A program made the translations under genes and the position numbers. Shown piece after piece: positions 21,580 to 31,192 of a stretch of 64,000 nucleotides of DNA (positions are counted from its first letter, which is position 1; every line of letters begins with the position of its first letter). Origin of the DNA: Paenibacillus sp. FSL R7-0273 (GTDB lineage Bacteria > Bacillota > Bacilli > Paenibacillales > Paenibacillaceae); NCBI RefSeq assembly GCF_000758625.1, contig NZ_CP009283.1, positions 6,652,501-6,716,500 on the forward strand. Reading direction: 5' to 3'. Below the pieces are notes generated by a model. That model searched no databases. It was not told the DNA's origin and saw nothing but the letters and a program-made list of their open reading frames with translations.

Positions 21580-22657
21580 TTACTACCTCCACAATTCTTT
21601 TCACATCAACCATATCCATCACTGGACTTATTGGGAGGCTCAGAATCTCCGAATGAATTTTTTCCGAAATAGGAAAAACAAGTTCATTCCATTCTTTATA
21701 TGCTTCCTGCTTATGAGGGGGAATCGGATAATGAATCATAGTCTGTATTCCATTATCAGTCATATAATTAATGAAATGATTTCTTGACGAAGTTCTGATT
21801 ACGAAAACATGCCAAACATGTGAGAATGGCTCTTCTTCGACACTTGGTAGTACAATATGCTCATTTTTTATATTATTCAAATAATAAGTTGCTATCATTC
21901 TTCTATACTCATTATCCTGATCCAGATATTTTAATTTCAAGCTCAATATTGGAGCTTGAAATTCATCTAATCTGCTATTGTATCCTTTAAAGAGATTCTC
22001 GTATTTCTTTTGTGATCCATAGTTCCTTAAAGCATGCAGATTTCTATACAAGTTTTCATCATTTGTCGTAATAGCTCCAGCATCACCCAAGGCTCCCAGA
22101 TTTTTTCCGGGATAAAAACTAAAAGCTGCAGCATTTCCTAAATTCCCGACTCTCCGTTCAGCATAAACAGCACCGTGAGCTTGGGCACAATCTTCAATTA
22201 TCTTCAAATCATATTTTTCTGCAATGTTTTTAATAGGCTCCATATTACATGCTTGTCCATAAAGATGAACCACCAGAATAGCCTTAGTGTTAGGAGTGAT
22301 ACTCACTTCTATTTTATCCGGATCCAAATTATAGGTCAGTAAGTTAGGCTCCACTAACACCGGTTTTGCCCCATTGGCAGATATAGATAATATTGATGCA
22401 ATATAAGTATTAGATGGCACAATTACTTCATCACCAGGACCAATATTGTAGGCTCTCATAATTAACTCCAAGGCATCTAGTCCGTTCGCTACTCCCAGAG
22501 CAAATCTGGTCCCGCAATAATGGGCAAATTCTTCCTCAAACGCCTTGACTTCCTCGCCCAGAATATACCACCCGGAGTGCATAACTTTATGAACACAATC
22601 TAATATCTCTTTTTCATGACGTAAGTTAATTTTTTTTAGATCAAGGAAAGGAATCAT
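21560..22657 (-). CDS. DegT/DnrJ-type sugar aminotransferase, FdtB/QdtB-like
   Basis: A 365-residue PLP enzyme with [40 protein letters not shown] and the Schiff-base Lys185 in [15 protein letters not shown]. With the fdtA-like isomerase and fdtC-like acetyltransferase nearby, it should aminate C-3 of a dTDP-3-keto-6-deoxyhexose. That gives dTDP-Fuc3N or dTDP-Qui3N. The two sugars differ only at C-4, which the isomerase sets, so I cannot tell which is made. TAGGTGG precedes the ATG. Confidence 0.87.
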   Translation of the reverse strand: MIPFLDLKKINLRHEKEILDCVHKVMHSGWYILGEEVKAFEEEFAHYCGTRFALGVANGLDALELIMRAYNIGPGDEVIVPSNTYIASILSISANGAKPVLVEPNLLTYNLDPDKIEVSITPNTKAILVVHLYGQACNMEPIKNIAEKYDLKIIEDCAQAHGAVYAERRVGNLGNAAAFSFYPGKNLGALGDAGAITTNDENLYRNLHALRNYGSQKKYENLFKGYNSRLDEFQAPILSLKLKYLDQDNEYRRMIATYYLNNIKNEHIVLPSVEEEPFSHVWHVFVIRTSSRNHFINYMTDNGIQTMIHYPIPPHKQEAYKEWNELVFPISEKIHSEILSLPISPVMDMVDVKRIVEVVNEYKPD

Positions 22658-22667
22658 ATTAGTCCAC

Positions 22668-23243
22668 CTATTCTAATTCAAGTAGTGTATCGCTCTCAAT
22701 AATATTCCCGTCCTTCAAAGAATAATTCTTACCGCATGCCGGGCAAGATAATTGAGTATTTAACTTTTCGCCGCAGTTACAAATATAGCTCTTAAACTTT
22801 GCCGGATTACCATACCAAAGTGTGTTATTGGGAATATTTTTAGTTACTAGGGAGCCTGCCCCTACCATAGCATATTTACCTATAGTGTTGCCTGCGATTA
22901 TTGTTGCATTAGCTCCTATAGACACCCACTCTTCAAGAACGGTTTTCAGAAATTCACTTGGATACTGCTTGGAACGAGGTCTTAGATCATTAGTAAAAGT
23001 AACATTTGGACCAATAAAGACATTATCATGTATTGTTACACCGTCCCAAATATAGACGCCAGATTTAACTGTAACTTTATTCCCTATTACTACATCATTT
23101 TCAATAAATGTATGATCATTCACGTTACAATCCTCACCTAGAACAGCACCCGGAAGAATATGTGCAAATGCCCAGACACGAGTATTGGCTCCAATATTCT
23201 CGGACTCAACAATGGCTTGAGGATGACTATAATATTGTTTCAT
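22668..23243 (-). CDS. Left-handed beta-helix N-acetyltransferase, FdtC/QdtC-like, with zinc-ribbon-like tail
   Basis: A 191-residue hexapeptide-repeat acyltransferase ([68 protein letters not shown]). The N-terminal two thirds match the dTDP-3-amino-sugar N-acetyltransferases. The C-terminus carries CNCGEKL and CPACGK, four cysteines in a zinc-ribbon arrangement, which recurs in some WbbJ/FdtC-type enzymes. It lies 10 bp upstream of the aminotransferase gene with GGAGGTG before it. Confidence 0.85.
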   Translation of the reverse strand: MKQYYSHPQAIVESENIGANTRVWAFAHILPGAVLGEDCNVNDHTFIENDVVIGNKVTVKSGVYIWDGVTIHDNVFIGPNVTFTNDLRPRSKQYPSEFLKTVLEEWVSIGANATIIAGNTIGKYAMVGAGSLVTKNIPNNTLWYGNPAKFKSYICNCGEKLNTQLSCPACGKNYSLKDGNIIESDTLLELE

Positions 23244-23278
23244 TCACATTACACCTCCAAATGTTAGACGCACGCACT

Positions 23279-24286
23279 TTATAAGTTCAAACCACGAAAT
23301 TTTATTAACGCCTTACTTTTAGTAGTAATTATGCCAATCAACACACTAAACACCAGACAAAATATTGGAAATAATATCTTTCCTGAATTAATCGTCAGTA
23401 GTCCGATTCTTTGCCCAATGTATATAAATAAAGAGTGATATAAGAACACATAAAGAGAATTACTTCCAATTAATTCTATGGGTGTGAAAATTAAAGCAAG
23501 CTGTTTTATTCTTTTTTCAGCGATTTGAAAAGCAAAAAATAAAATTGACGCTATTATAATTGTATAGAATAACGTATTTTTATTAGGAGGGTTCGCCCAA
23601 CTCTTGTCTAAAAGATGAGCATTTATGTAAATAAACATTGCAATCAATGCTGTCACTAGTCCAACTACAAGTATCTTTATATCAGATTGAAACACTTTTT
23701 TTAAAAAAATAGGCGGATTGCTTGAGAGTAACTGCAGAAAAATCCCAAGAGAAAAACAAAATAAATACGATCCCCCTAAAACCCTGCTAGCTCCTCCGTA
23801 GTAATTTGCCACACTTGTAAAATGAGTCAAATAAAAACTCATTAGATATATAAAAAACAATCCTAATAATTGTTGATAAAATACACGCCCATGAAACACC
23901 CTATACAGTAGTGGGGAGACAACTATTAGTTGAAGAAAAAATAGAACAAAATAAAATGGAGCAGAAGCATTAAACATTATTACCTGGTTTTTAAAAACAT
24001 TAAAATCAAAACGAAGGTTATTCCAATACAGATGGTAAACCAAAGTTGCCACCAAATATGGAACAACAATTGGAGTTATTCTTTTAACTATATAGGCTCT
24101 AATTGGCATCTTTGTTCTTCCTATAGATATGGATGATGTAAATCCAGCCAAAATGATAAACAGAGTGACTGAATATATCGTTAAACTATGAATAAACGCA
24201 TTCACATAAACCAATCCATATAAATGATCAAAAACAACTGCAAGCATAGCTGCGCCCTTTAAAAAGTTGATCCATCTCAACTTCAT
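23279..24286 (-). CDS. Acyltransferase-3 family membrane protein
   Basis: A 335-residue protein with about ten membrane helices. It begins RWINFLKGAAMLAVVFDHLYG, which carries the family's conserved His, followed by FIILAGFTSSISIGR and VKRITPIVVPYLVATL. Proteins of this family O-acetylate surface sugars (OatA, WecH and relatives). Its place between the fdtA- and fdtC-like genes suggests O-acetylation of the same glycan. Confidence 0.85.
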   Translation of the reverse strand: MKLRWINFLKGAAMLAVVFDHLYGLVYVNAFIHSLTIYSVTLFIILAGFTSSISIGRTKMPIRAYIVKRITPIVVPYLVATLVYHLYWNNLRFDFNVFKNQVIMFNASAPFYFVLFFLQLIVVSPLLYRVFHGRVFYQQLLGLFFIYLMSFYLTHFTSVANYYGGASRVLGGSYLFCFSLGIFLQLLSSNPPIFLKKVFQSDIKILVVGLVTALIAMFIYINAHLLDKSWANPPNKNTLFYTIIIASILFFAFQIAEKRIKQLALIFTPIELIGSNSLYVFLYHSLFIYIGQRIGLLTINSGKILFPIFCLVFSVLIGIITTKSKALIKFRGLNL

Positions 24287-24325
24287 GCTTGACCTCTCCC
24301 TCTTACAAAACTATTTAATAACATA

Positions 24326-24736
24326 CTATTTATTTGAGTAAACCTCTATAAATTTATTATAATCACGAATATAATCTTCCGGATCATATAGGTGTGAAGC
24401 AAGCACCAACAATACACAATCCGCCGAAAAGTCATACATCTCATGCCAATCATTTGGCTCTAGGATGAGAACTGTATTAGGGGAATCTAATTGTACTTCT
24501 TCTGTTCTTTTAGTATTGTCCAAATGTACTTTGCAGTTCCCCGTAACACAGATTAAGGCCTGTCTGGTTTTATAATGGGCATGGAATCCTCTGCGAATAC
24601 CTGCTATAGTACCGTAAATATAAAATACTCGCTTAAACTCAAACGGAATGAATTTGTTCTCTTCCAGTACCGTTAGTTGACCTCGTTCGTCACCTAAAGA
24701 TTCTATTTGTACTATTTTACTTGATGGTGTCTGCAC
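24326..24736 (-). CDS. dTDP-4-keto-6-deoxyglucose 3,4-ketoisomerase, FdtA/QdtA-like
   Basis: A 136-residue cupin. The patterns GDERGQLTVLEE, RVFYIYG, RRGFHAHYKTRQALICV (paired His in HAH) and LEPNDWHEMYDF are those of the FdtA/QdtA family. It moves the keto group from C-4 to C-3 of RmlB's product, opening the route to 3-acetamido-3,6-dideoxyhexose. From family knowledge, fdtABC were described from an S-layer-glycosylated Aneurinibacillus, a related Bacillales. The stereochemistry at C-4 is not readable here. Confidence 0.88.
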   Translation of the reverse strand: MQTPSSKIVQIESLGDERGQLTVLEENKFIPFEFKRVFYIYGTIAGIRRGFHAHYKTRQALICVTGNCKVHLDNTKRTEEVQLDSPNTVLILEPNDWHEMYDFSADCVLLVLASHLYDPEDYIRDYNKFIEVYSNK

Positions 24737-24776
24737 TTTAATCCTCCTTGTAATTCGCTCAATATCTTAACCAGTC

Positions 24777-25694
24777 CTACACGTAGTCAATTATAATGAG
24801 AAATTTAAATAATTGATTTTCTAAAAAAGAATGCCGGTATAGCTTCGAGCTTCTCAGAAACAGGAGTTTATGTTTCACAGATTTTCGATCCTGGATAAAA
24901 AGTTTTAGCTGATTGAGCTTTTCAGTATCTAATGAATCCGCATAAAGTTTATTAAATTCTATTGCTTGTTTTTTCAAAAGCTTATGACCTGAATGCTTTC
25001 GAAAGCTTCTCCACTTATTCCACAGCTCATGAAAAATAGTTCTGTGGCCGCCTACAACGTTATTATTATGCTGCCTATAATATATTGTTGGCTGCTCATC
25101 ATAATATACTCTCCCGAAAGCAGATACACACAGATACGCCCACCAGTCATGCATTTGAAGATTTTCGTGATTAACCGTTTTAGAGATCAATAGGTCTCTT
25201 GCTGCTTTATTGATAACTACGGTTGCACCTACAGCAACATTTTGAATTAGAGCATTGTAGAAGTGTGGAGCCTTTTGAGACGGAGCCGGCCAAACTTTAA
25301 TCGGGCGGAGATCTTGATCTGCCAACATTGTTGATGAGAAATACATCCCAGCCCTATCACATAACTGCAAAACATTTACTGCCCGTTCAACCTTATCGTT
25401 CATCCAAACATCATCTTGATCACAGAAGCAATAATACGACGCGTTTAAGTCAACGGCACCTAGCAATTTAAAAAAACTTGGTATAATTCCTGCATTACTC
25501 CCTTTAATAAAACGAATCTTATCAGAATACATATCCGCATATTTCCGAATAATGTTTACTGTATTATCATTTGAACCATCGTCACGAATAAGAATCTCTA
25601 TATTATGATAGCTTTGTTGCAATATGCTTTGCAGTTGTTCTTCAATATATTTTTCACCATTGTATGTTGACATTAGAACTTGAACTTTATCCAT
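24777..25694 (-). CDS. GT2 glycosyltransferase, RgpB-like rhamnosyltransferase class
   Basis: A 305-residue transferase starting VQVLMSTYNGEKYIEEQL, with IRDDGSNDNT, FCDQDDVWM (the DXD site in the form DQDD) and MHDWWAYL. This variant is typical of alpha-1,3-rhamnosyltransferases such as RgpB and capsule enzymes. AGAGGTGA precedes the ATG. It lies between the fdtA-like gene and the giant acyltransferase gene. Confidence 0.85.
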   Translation of the reverse strand: MDKVQVLMSTYNGEKYIEEQLQSILQQSYHNIEILIRDDGSNDNTVNIIRKYADMYSDKIRFIKGSNAGIIPSFFKLLGAVDLNASYYCFCDQDDVWMNDKVERAVNVLQLCDRAGMYFSSTMLADQDLRPIKVWPAPSQKAPHFYNALIQNVAVGATVVINKAARDLLISKTVNHENLQMHDWWAYLCVSAFGRVYYDEQPTIYYRQHNNNVVGGHRTIFHELWNKWRSFRKHSGHKLLKKQAIEFNKLYADSLDTEKLNQLKLFIQDRKSVKHKLLFLRSSKLYRHSFLENQLFKFLIIIDYV

Positions 25695-25719
25695 TTGTCA
25701 CCTCTAGCAAATACTCTGG

Positions 25720-28700
25720 TTACTTCGATTCAATCGAGTTAATTAGAACAGAAAGCTCCCTGGTATCATTGTTAATATTTAAATCAGCTGGAATCATAGT
25801 TCTTGCTGCCCTTAAGGTAACTTGAATCACTTTATCGGTAGGAGTTTTGACATTAAAAATGAAATTCCCTTCTCTTACTATCTGCCGGCCCACTTCTTCT
25901 CCATCTATTAAAACCTCAATTTCATTTGATTCTATATAATTTGTCATATAGCCGTTAATAATTAATGTGCCGGAATGTCCGGATGATACTTTGACGCTTG
26001 CCTCTTTCCCCATCCATCTTCCACTTCCATTACTCTCTGGAGCATACCAGCCTGTCTGATTGGTTCCTGTGGCTAATGTATTTCCAGCCTTGCTTTTATA
26101 CAACTCATAACTTTCAAATTGACCAGTAACTAATCCGATACTATTTAAATTCAATGTTTCTCCTTTAAGGTCAAAAATCAGCGACCCGGGAAGTCTACCA
26201 TTTGTATAAGCATCTTGACCTTGAACATTAATTTGGAATATACCATTTACAGAAACAGCACTTTGATTGTTAAGCGTGATACTGTTCTCGCCGTTAGCAT
26301 TTAATTTGCCTTCAATAATGTGTTGTTTTTGTTTGCCACTGTATATCACTAAGGCTTCATTACTCGTGAAATCAGCAAGCTCTACACTTTCATTAAATTT
26401 CCCAAATACAATGTATCGTTCTTCTCTTGAGTCAAGTTCGGTCTCTTTCAGATAATATACCGGTGAATTAACACTTGAATTGGGTAACTCTTTTGTAAAG
26501 TGGACAGTTTTGCCCAGTTGAATTTTTGTATACTCATCCCAGAACGAATCATGTATGGCAAGACTCATTTCCGATTTAAATATAGAAGGAGAATATACCG
26601 TTGCACCGTCTTCAATATTGCTAAATGCATCACTATTAATAAATGAGTTTATAAATGATAACCGATGCTTTAAATATTCTTGATGTTTAGTAATGGTATT
26701 ACTCTGAAAATTGCTAAAAATACATGCCAAGGCAATCATACTAGAAGCTAAACAAAGTAAGATTTTCCGATTTTTTTGAGAGGTTATTTTAGGCAATAAC
26801 CAGGTTATTAACAAACAAAAAAACAATATAAAGGCAAACAATGAGATATACGAAGCAGTAACAGTCAAAAACGAACTTGTTTTTACTGCATTTTGATACA
26901 GTGGAGTCACTGACAGTAAGGTACTTGGCAAAAAACCATAAGCTGCCGTCACGCACAATAAGATGAGCATTTTCTTCAGGGGTAACGTTTCTTTAGATTC
27001 TTTCAATAATTGATAAAATACGTAGAAAGATAATATCCCTAACAGGATATTTTCCACCGTAAACACTTGGGTTGCCATATTTAAATATCGGTTATCAAAC
27101 TGTTGATCCCCATATAAACTAAATAATATATACCGGTACTTGTCACTGAAGAATAATAAGCCAGGTATAGCACTAAGACTTAACACTACGATAGCATAAA
27201 TGCAATCACGAATAGAAAAGCTTGCAATATCAACAGTTGCTCCTTGATACCCTGCACCGAAAAGGCTGCGCCAAATCAGATAGAATACCAGATATCCTGC
27301 AGTAGCAATTATTATTGGAAGTACTTTCAGGAAAGACTTTTTTAATTCCTTCTCTCTGCTAAGTACTATTAATAAATACAGAGGGGCGAATAAAATGAAC
27401 AACTCGTAAGTAAAGAGACAGATAATATACCCTATAGTACTAAAAATGATATGTCTTGTTTGTTTTCTTTCAAGGTACAGATAAAAGCTTCTCAACGATA
27501 AAAATAAAATAGTAATACTTAGCCCGTAAAACGTTGTATACGCATTAGGGATTGTTGGTTCCCAGGAGAACGTTAAACATACGAAATAAGCAAAGCATAC
27601 CATCCAGCAAAGTACACTGGATTTCCTGATTTCTTTACACAATAAGACAAAGGAATATATGTTGGAGAGCAGTATTATTAAACTCAGCGCACGAAAAACA
27701 AGCGTACTTTTAATTGCGAACATTAGCATAGCAATTACGTTCCCAAAAAAATAAGCCCTGCCTTGACCTAATGTAATATTGGCGATAGATTCATAAATGG
27801 ATCCGATACCTTTCTGTGAACTTATCAGCGTTATTAACTCATCATTTACATTTATCCACGGTCGCATAAAATATGTTATTTTGTACCCAATTATAACCAG
27901 CATAAAAAAAGACAATATTGGCCTTTCTTTAATATGGGGAATAACGCCTTTTATTTTAGCATAAATCAAGGATTTCATTTTCTCACCTAATTTGATAATT
28001 GGTTTAAAGCAATAATCTAATATTAATGATAATCTTTTTTGAAATTCCGTTTTTTCACCAAGGATTAGCGTGGCTGAAATACTATTTTTACGCAAAACTA
28101 TATTCACAATTAAACAAAAACCGATAGTAAACACAAGAAGTACAACCTCATAATTCGGATTCTTACCAGGTATAAGTTGCTGTACTTGGGAACGGTCAAC
28201 GATATGAAGCATATAAAGAAAACCAAAGCAAATTCTAAAAGCCAAAAAATGAAACAGTGCTATAGTTAGTGTATTTCCGCCTATTTTAGTAGAGATTTTC
28301 TTTAATGTATTGATATTCCTAATTAGACAACTAATTATAAAGGTAATAGCTATACCAATAAAAGCGGAAATTACATTGATTACGGGATTACCAAAACCTC
28401 TGCTGGGATAATCCGTACCTCCCCATTTAATATTAGCAAAGTAGTATAAGGGATAAAGAAGCAGTACCAGCGCACATATGAGAATATCGCTATTAATTTT
28501 TATTTGCGCTGTCTTGAATTTACTCTTGGATAAAAGAAAACCGCACATAAAATAAAATTGAGCTATCAAAACCAGATCAAATAGCGTTCTATGAAAAACA
28601 ATATTATGTCTTACATACCAGTATCCGATAATGAATAACACTACTGAAGCAATTAGTAATGCAATCTTTCTTTTTTGAAAAACATCATATAAAATCTTAT

Positions 28701-29112
28701 GAATTACGGAACTTAAAAATAAAACAGTAAAAAACCAAGATACCCCTGCTAAATCTGAACCTATGTTAAACGCAAATAAATTATATACACTTTCGATAAA
28801 GCCCTGTGCATTCATCGGTTCGTTATAAAACAACAAACCCATTCCCAACAAATTCATTATCCATCTAAATAAGAAAAAAAGAATATTAATGCAATATACA
28901 GGTATTATTAGTCTCAAGAACCTATCTCGGGTAAACGAATAAAACCCTTGTTTGTCTAAATTCGCAGTAAATCCGGATATAAAAAAGAAGGCAGGCATGT
29001 GGAATAAATAAACATATTTAACCAGAAATCCATTCTCATGCCCGATAACTACAAATAGTATGATTAACCCTTTGAAAATATCAATCCAATCAATTCTTTT
29101 ATTTGTTTCCAA
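25720..29112 (-). CDS. Giant fusion: acyltransferase-3 + polytopic membrane region + C-terminal beta-rich extracellular domain
   Basis: About 1130 residues. Residues 1-350 are an acyltransferase-3 domain (RIDWIDIFKGLIILFVVIGHE, with the conserved His; MPAFFFISGFTANL). Residues 390-800 are a second block of roughly eleven membrane helices containing FMRPWINVNDELITL, FSWEPTIPNAYTTFYG and FTYELFILFAPL, resembling GtrII/PMT-like glycosyltransferases. Residues 810-1130 are soluble and beta-rich, possibly sugar-binding. I suggest an enzyme that both glycosylates and acylates surface glycan. TTG at 29112 is preferred because AGGTGGG lies 8 nt before it; the GTG at 29124 sits inside that ribosome site. 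No exact family match is recognised for the middle and tail. Confidence 0.75.
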   Translation of the reverse strand: METNKRIDWIDIFKGLIILFVVIGHENGFLVKYVYLFHMPAFFFISGFTANLDKQGFYSFTRDRFLRLIIPVYCINILFFLFRWIMNLLGMGLLFYNEPMNAQGFIESVYNLFAFNIGSDLAGVSWFFTVLFLSSVIHKILYDVFQKRKIALLIASVVLFIIGYWYVRHNIVFHRTLFDLVLIAQFYFMCGFLLSKSKFKTAQIKINSDILICALVLLLYPLYYFANIKWGGTDYPSRGFGNPVINVISAFIGIAITFIISCLIRNINTLKKISTKIGGNTLTIALFHFLAFRICFGFLYMLHIVDRSQVQQLIPGKNPNYEVVLLVFTIGFCLIVNIVLRKNSISATLILGEKTEFQKRLSLILDYCFKPIIKLGEKMKSLIYAKIKGVIPHIKERPILSFFMLVIIGYKITYFMRPWINVNDELITLISSQKGIGSIYESIANITLGQGRAYFFGNVIAMLMFAIKSTLVFRALSLIILLSNIYSFVLLCKEIRKSSVLCWMVCFAYFVCLTFSWEPTIPNAYTTFYGLSITILFLSLRSFYLYLERKQTRHIIFSTIGYIICLFTYELFILFAPLYLLIVLSREKELKKSFLKVLPIIIATAGYLVFYLIWRSLFGAGYQGATVDIASFSIRDCIYAIVVLSLSAIPGLLFFSDKYRYILFSLYGDQQFDNRYLNMATQVFTVENILLGILSFYVFYQLLKESKETLPLKKMLILLCVTAAYGFLPSTLLSVTPLYQNAVKTSSFLTVTASYISLFAFILFFCLLITWLLPKITSQKNRKILLCLASSMIALACIFSNFQSNTITKHQEYLKHRLSFINSFINSDAFSNIEDGATVYSPSIFKSEMSLAIHDSFWDEYTKIQLGKTVHFTKELPNSSVNSPVYYLKETELDSREERYIVFGKFNESVELADFTSNEALVIYSGKQKQHIIEGKLNANGENSITLNNQSAVSVNGIFQINVQGQDAYTNGRLPGSLIFDLKGETLNLNSIGLVTGQFESYELYKSKAGNTLATGTNQTGWYAPESNGSGRWMGKEASVKVSSGHSGTLIINGYMTNYIESNEIEVLIDGEEVGRQIVREGNFIFNVKTPTDKVIQVTLRAARTMIPADLNINNDTRELSVLINSIESK

Positions 29113-29124
29113 TGGAATACCCAC

Positions 29125-30171
29125 CTACTTATGTCCCTTCTTAACCATTTGTGCGTTTATTTTTTCCGCTACATTTATAAACTCAAAAAAAATGGAAGTT
29201 GCTAAATATAACTTTCTTTTTAGCAATATTACACTTAGTCTCTTAAATATCCTGTGTTTGCGATTATCCATTAAACCGTTGTCCAAGACATATCTATTTT
29301 GAAAAAAGTCATCAAAACAACTATTAACTTTCCTCATGTATTCCTTAATCATAGAATATCTTTTGAAGAATTGTTGATTTCTGATTGGATAAAGCGCTAC
29401 CCCAAGAATTTGATGAATATATAATGAGCCTTTAATTTGTCTTTGAATATGAATTGGCAGTTCAGCAGCACGTTCAATCGCAATATTTGTTGTTTCAATA
29501 ATAACAAATCTCTTATTGCTAAATTTTGAATTTTGTATAGATCCAGGGCGCTGCACGTATTTATACATAGGTTTTTTAACAATTACACAATGATTAGCAC
29601 GAGCCAAAATTATAGGTGTAACCGCTACATCTTCGTTGTTAAGCCCTGTAGGGTAATCCAACCCATTAAACAAGCTTCTATGAATAATTTTATTCCAAGA
29701 GGCAGCCACCAAAGGAGTGTCTATAATCTGAAAAAAAACGCTTCCCCTATTAGGGTTATAACAATGGCTAATTACACTTGATCCGTCCGTCTCGTACTCA
29801 CAATCAATATCACAAATCCCCAGTTGTGCACCGCTCTGCTTCATTTCATTCAAAATTTCGTTATACATATCTGGGTCTATGTAATCGTCTGAATCTAAAA
29901 ATATTATATACTCACCTTCAGCATGATTAAGGCCATAATTTTTAGCATCAGACAATCCACCATTAGTCTTGTAGAAATAGCGAATGATTTCCGGAAATTC
30001 CTCAAAATACTCCATAGCAATTTTTTCAGATTGATCCGGAGAGCCATCATTAACTATAAGTATTTCCGAATTATCAGGGAGTGCAGCCAGTGCTGAATCT
30101 AAACAACGTTTAAGATACCTTTCAGTATTATATACAGGTATAATTACTGAAAGTGTTTTATTATAGTCCAA
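29125..30171 (-). CDS. GT2 glycosyltransferase
   Basis: A GT-A protein of 348 residues from the TTG at 30171, which AAGGGAG precedes by 10 nt; the ATG at 30219 lies within the upstream gene and lacks a ribosome site. Motifs are LSVIIPVYNTERYLKRCLDS, IVNDGSPDQS, TNGGLSDAKNYGLNHA and LDSDDYIDP (DXD). The C-terminal 90 residues are basic. Linkage and donor are not predictable. Its stop codon lies 12 bp before the TTG start of the giant acyltransferase gene, so the genes are in one operon. Confidence 0.83.
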   Translation of the reverse strand: MDYNKTLSVIIPVYNTERYLKRCLDSALAALPDNSEILIVNDGSPDQSEKIAMEYFEEFPEIIRYFYKTNGGLSDAKNYGLNHAEGEYIIFLDSDDYIDPDMYNEILNEMKQSGAQLGICDIDCEYETDGSSVISHCYNPNRGSVFFQIIDTPLVAASWNKIIHRSLFNGLDYPTGLNNEDVAVTPIILARANHCVIVKKPMYKYVQRPGSIQNSKFSNKRFVIIETTNIAIERAAELPIHIQRQIKGSLYIHQILGVALYPIRNQQFFKRYSMIKEYMRKVNSCFDDFFQNRYVLDNGLMDNRKHRIFKRLSVILLKRKLYLATSIFFEFINVAEKINAQMVKKGHK

Positions 30172-31180
30172 ATCTGAGTCGCTCCCTTTCTCTTCTTTCC
30201 AGCACTCTTTGCTTAACATCTTCTTTTAAAGCATAATTATTTAATGCATAATCTTGCATTCTGCATATTTCATCAAACTCCATTTTTTTATCAATACTTA
30301 GAGTTACGCTCTTTTCTTGCATTCTATGGTAATTCAATGATTCATCCAGATATGCTACTTTTCCAAGTTCAAGAATTTTCATATAAGCGTACCAATCCCC
30401 GGCTAATCTATATCCCTTAGAAACTTCCAGTATCTCATGGTAATCTCCATTTTTAAAGACAACGCTAGAGGCATTTGCTATGGTATTGTTAATGCACATT
30501 GTTGAAGTAATTTCCTCGACTCCATCAATAATATAGCTTTTATCCCATTTTCCGGTTTTGTAGATATCAATCCAAGGCCGTAAATCTTTCATTAAAACTT
30601 GGTTATGTTCATTCATTGTGAGAGACTCACAATACGAAATTACAACCCTGTCGTCGTCAAACCCTTCCATAATACTTTCAAGAAACCTCGGGTGGCAGCT
30701 GTCATCAGCCTCTGCAATCCACACATAATCTCCTGAAGCATGTTTAAATCCGTACTGCCATTGAGCAAATACGTTTCCGCTGTTTTTTTCGTTAATAATA
30801 AACTTTATATTCTGAGGCGATCCTAATTTTTTTAAATGTTTTTCTATCACTTCTACACTATTGTCCCGGGAACAATCATCAATTATAATCAGCTCATGAA
30901 TAGGATAAGTCTGTAACAACACCGAATCAATTCGTTCGACTATATATTCTGCATAATTATAATTTGGAATCACCACTGAAACTTTTTTTATACTTTTATT
31001 TGAAAAGTCTGCATTATAGGAATTACTGTAAATATTAATAATCCCAGCCCCGGTATACTCACGGAAGAAATTACGTTTAACAAAATAGCTCATTTTTTTC
31101 TTAGTCTTGTGTCGTATAGGCAACAAATGATACATCCGTTTTGCTATTTTCCTAACCCCTTGTTTAATATTCAAAATCAT
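30161..31180 (-). CDS. GT2 glycosyltransferase with basic N-terminal extension
   Basis: A 339-residue protein. Residues 1-60 are basic and may sit on the membrane; the GT-A domain begins VSVVIPNYNYAEYIVERIDS and continues IIDDCSRDNSVEV, NSGNVFAQWQYGF, WIAEADDS (DXD) and RLAGDWYAY. Similar domains are found in teichoic acid and S-layer glycan enzymes. GAGGGGG is only 2 nt before the ATG and 7 nt before an in-frame TTG at 31174, so the true start may be that TTG. It follows the WbdD-like gene by 12 bp. Confidence 0.82.
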   Translation of the reverse strand: MILNIKQGVRKIAKRMYHLLPIRHKTKKKMSYFVKRNFFREYTGAGIINIYSNSYNADFSNKSIKKVSVVIPNYNYAEYIVERIDSVLLQTYPIHELIIIDDCSRDNSVEVIEKHLKKLGSPQNIKFIINEKNSGNVFAQWQYGFKHASGDYVWIAEADDSCHPRFLESIMEGFDDDRVVISYCESLTMNEHNQVLMKDLRPWIDIYKTGKWDKSYIIDGVEEITSTMCINNTIANASSVVFKNGDYHEILEVSKGYRLAGDWYAYMKILELGKVAYLDESLNYHRMQEKSVTLSIDKKMEFDEICRMQDYALNNYALKEDVKQRVLERRERERLRFGL

Positions 31181-31192
31181 TCCCCCTCACAA

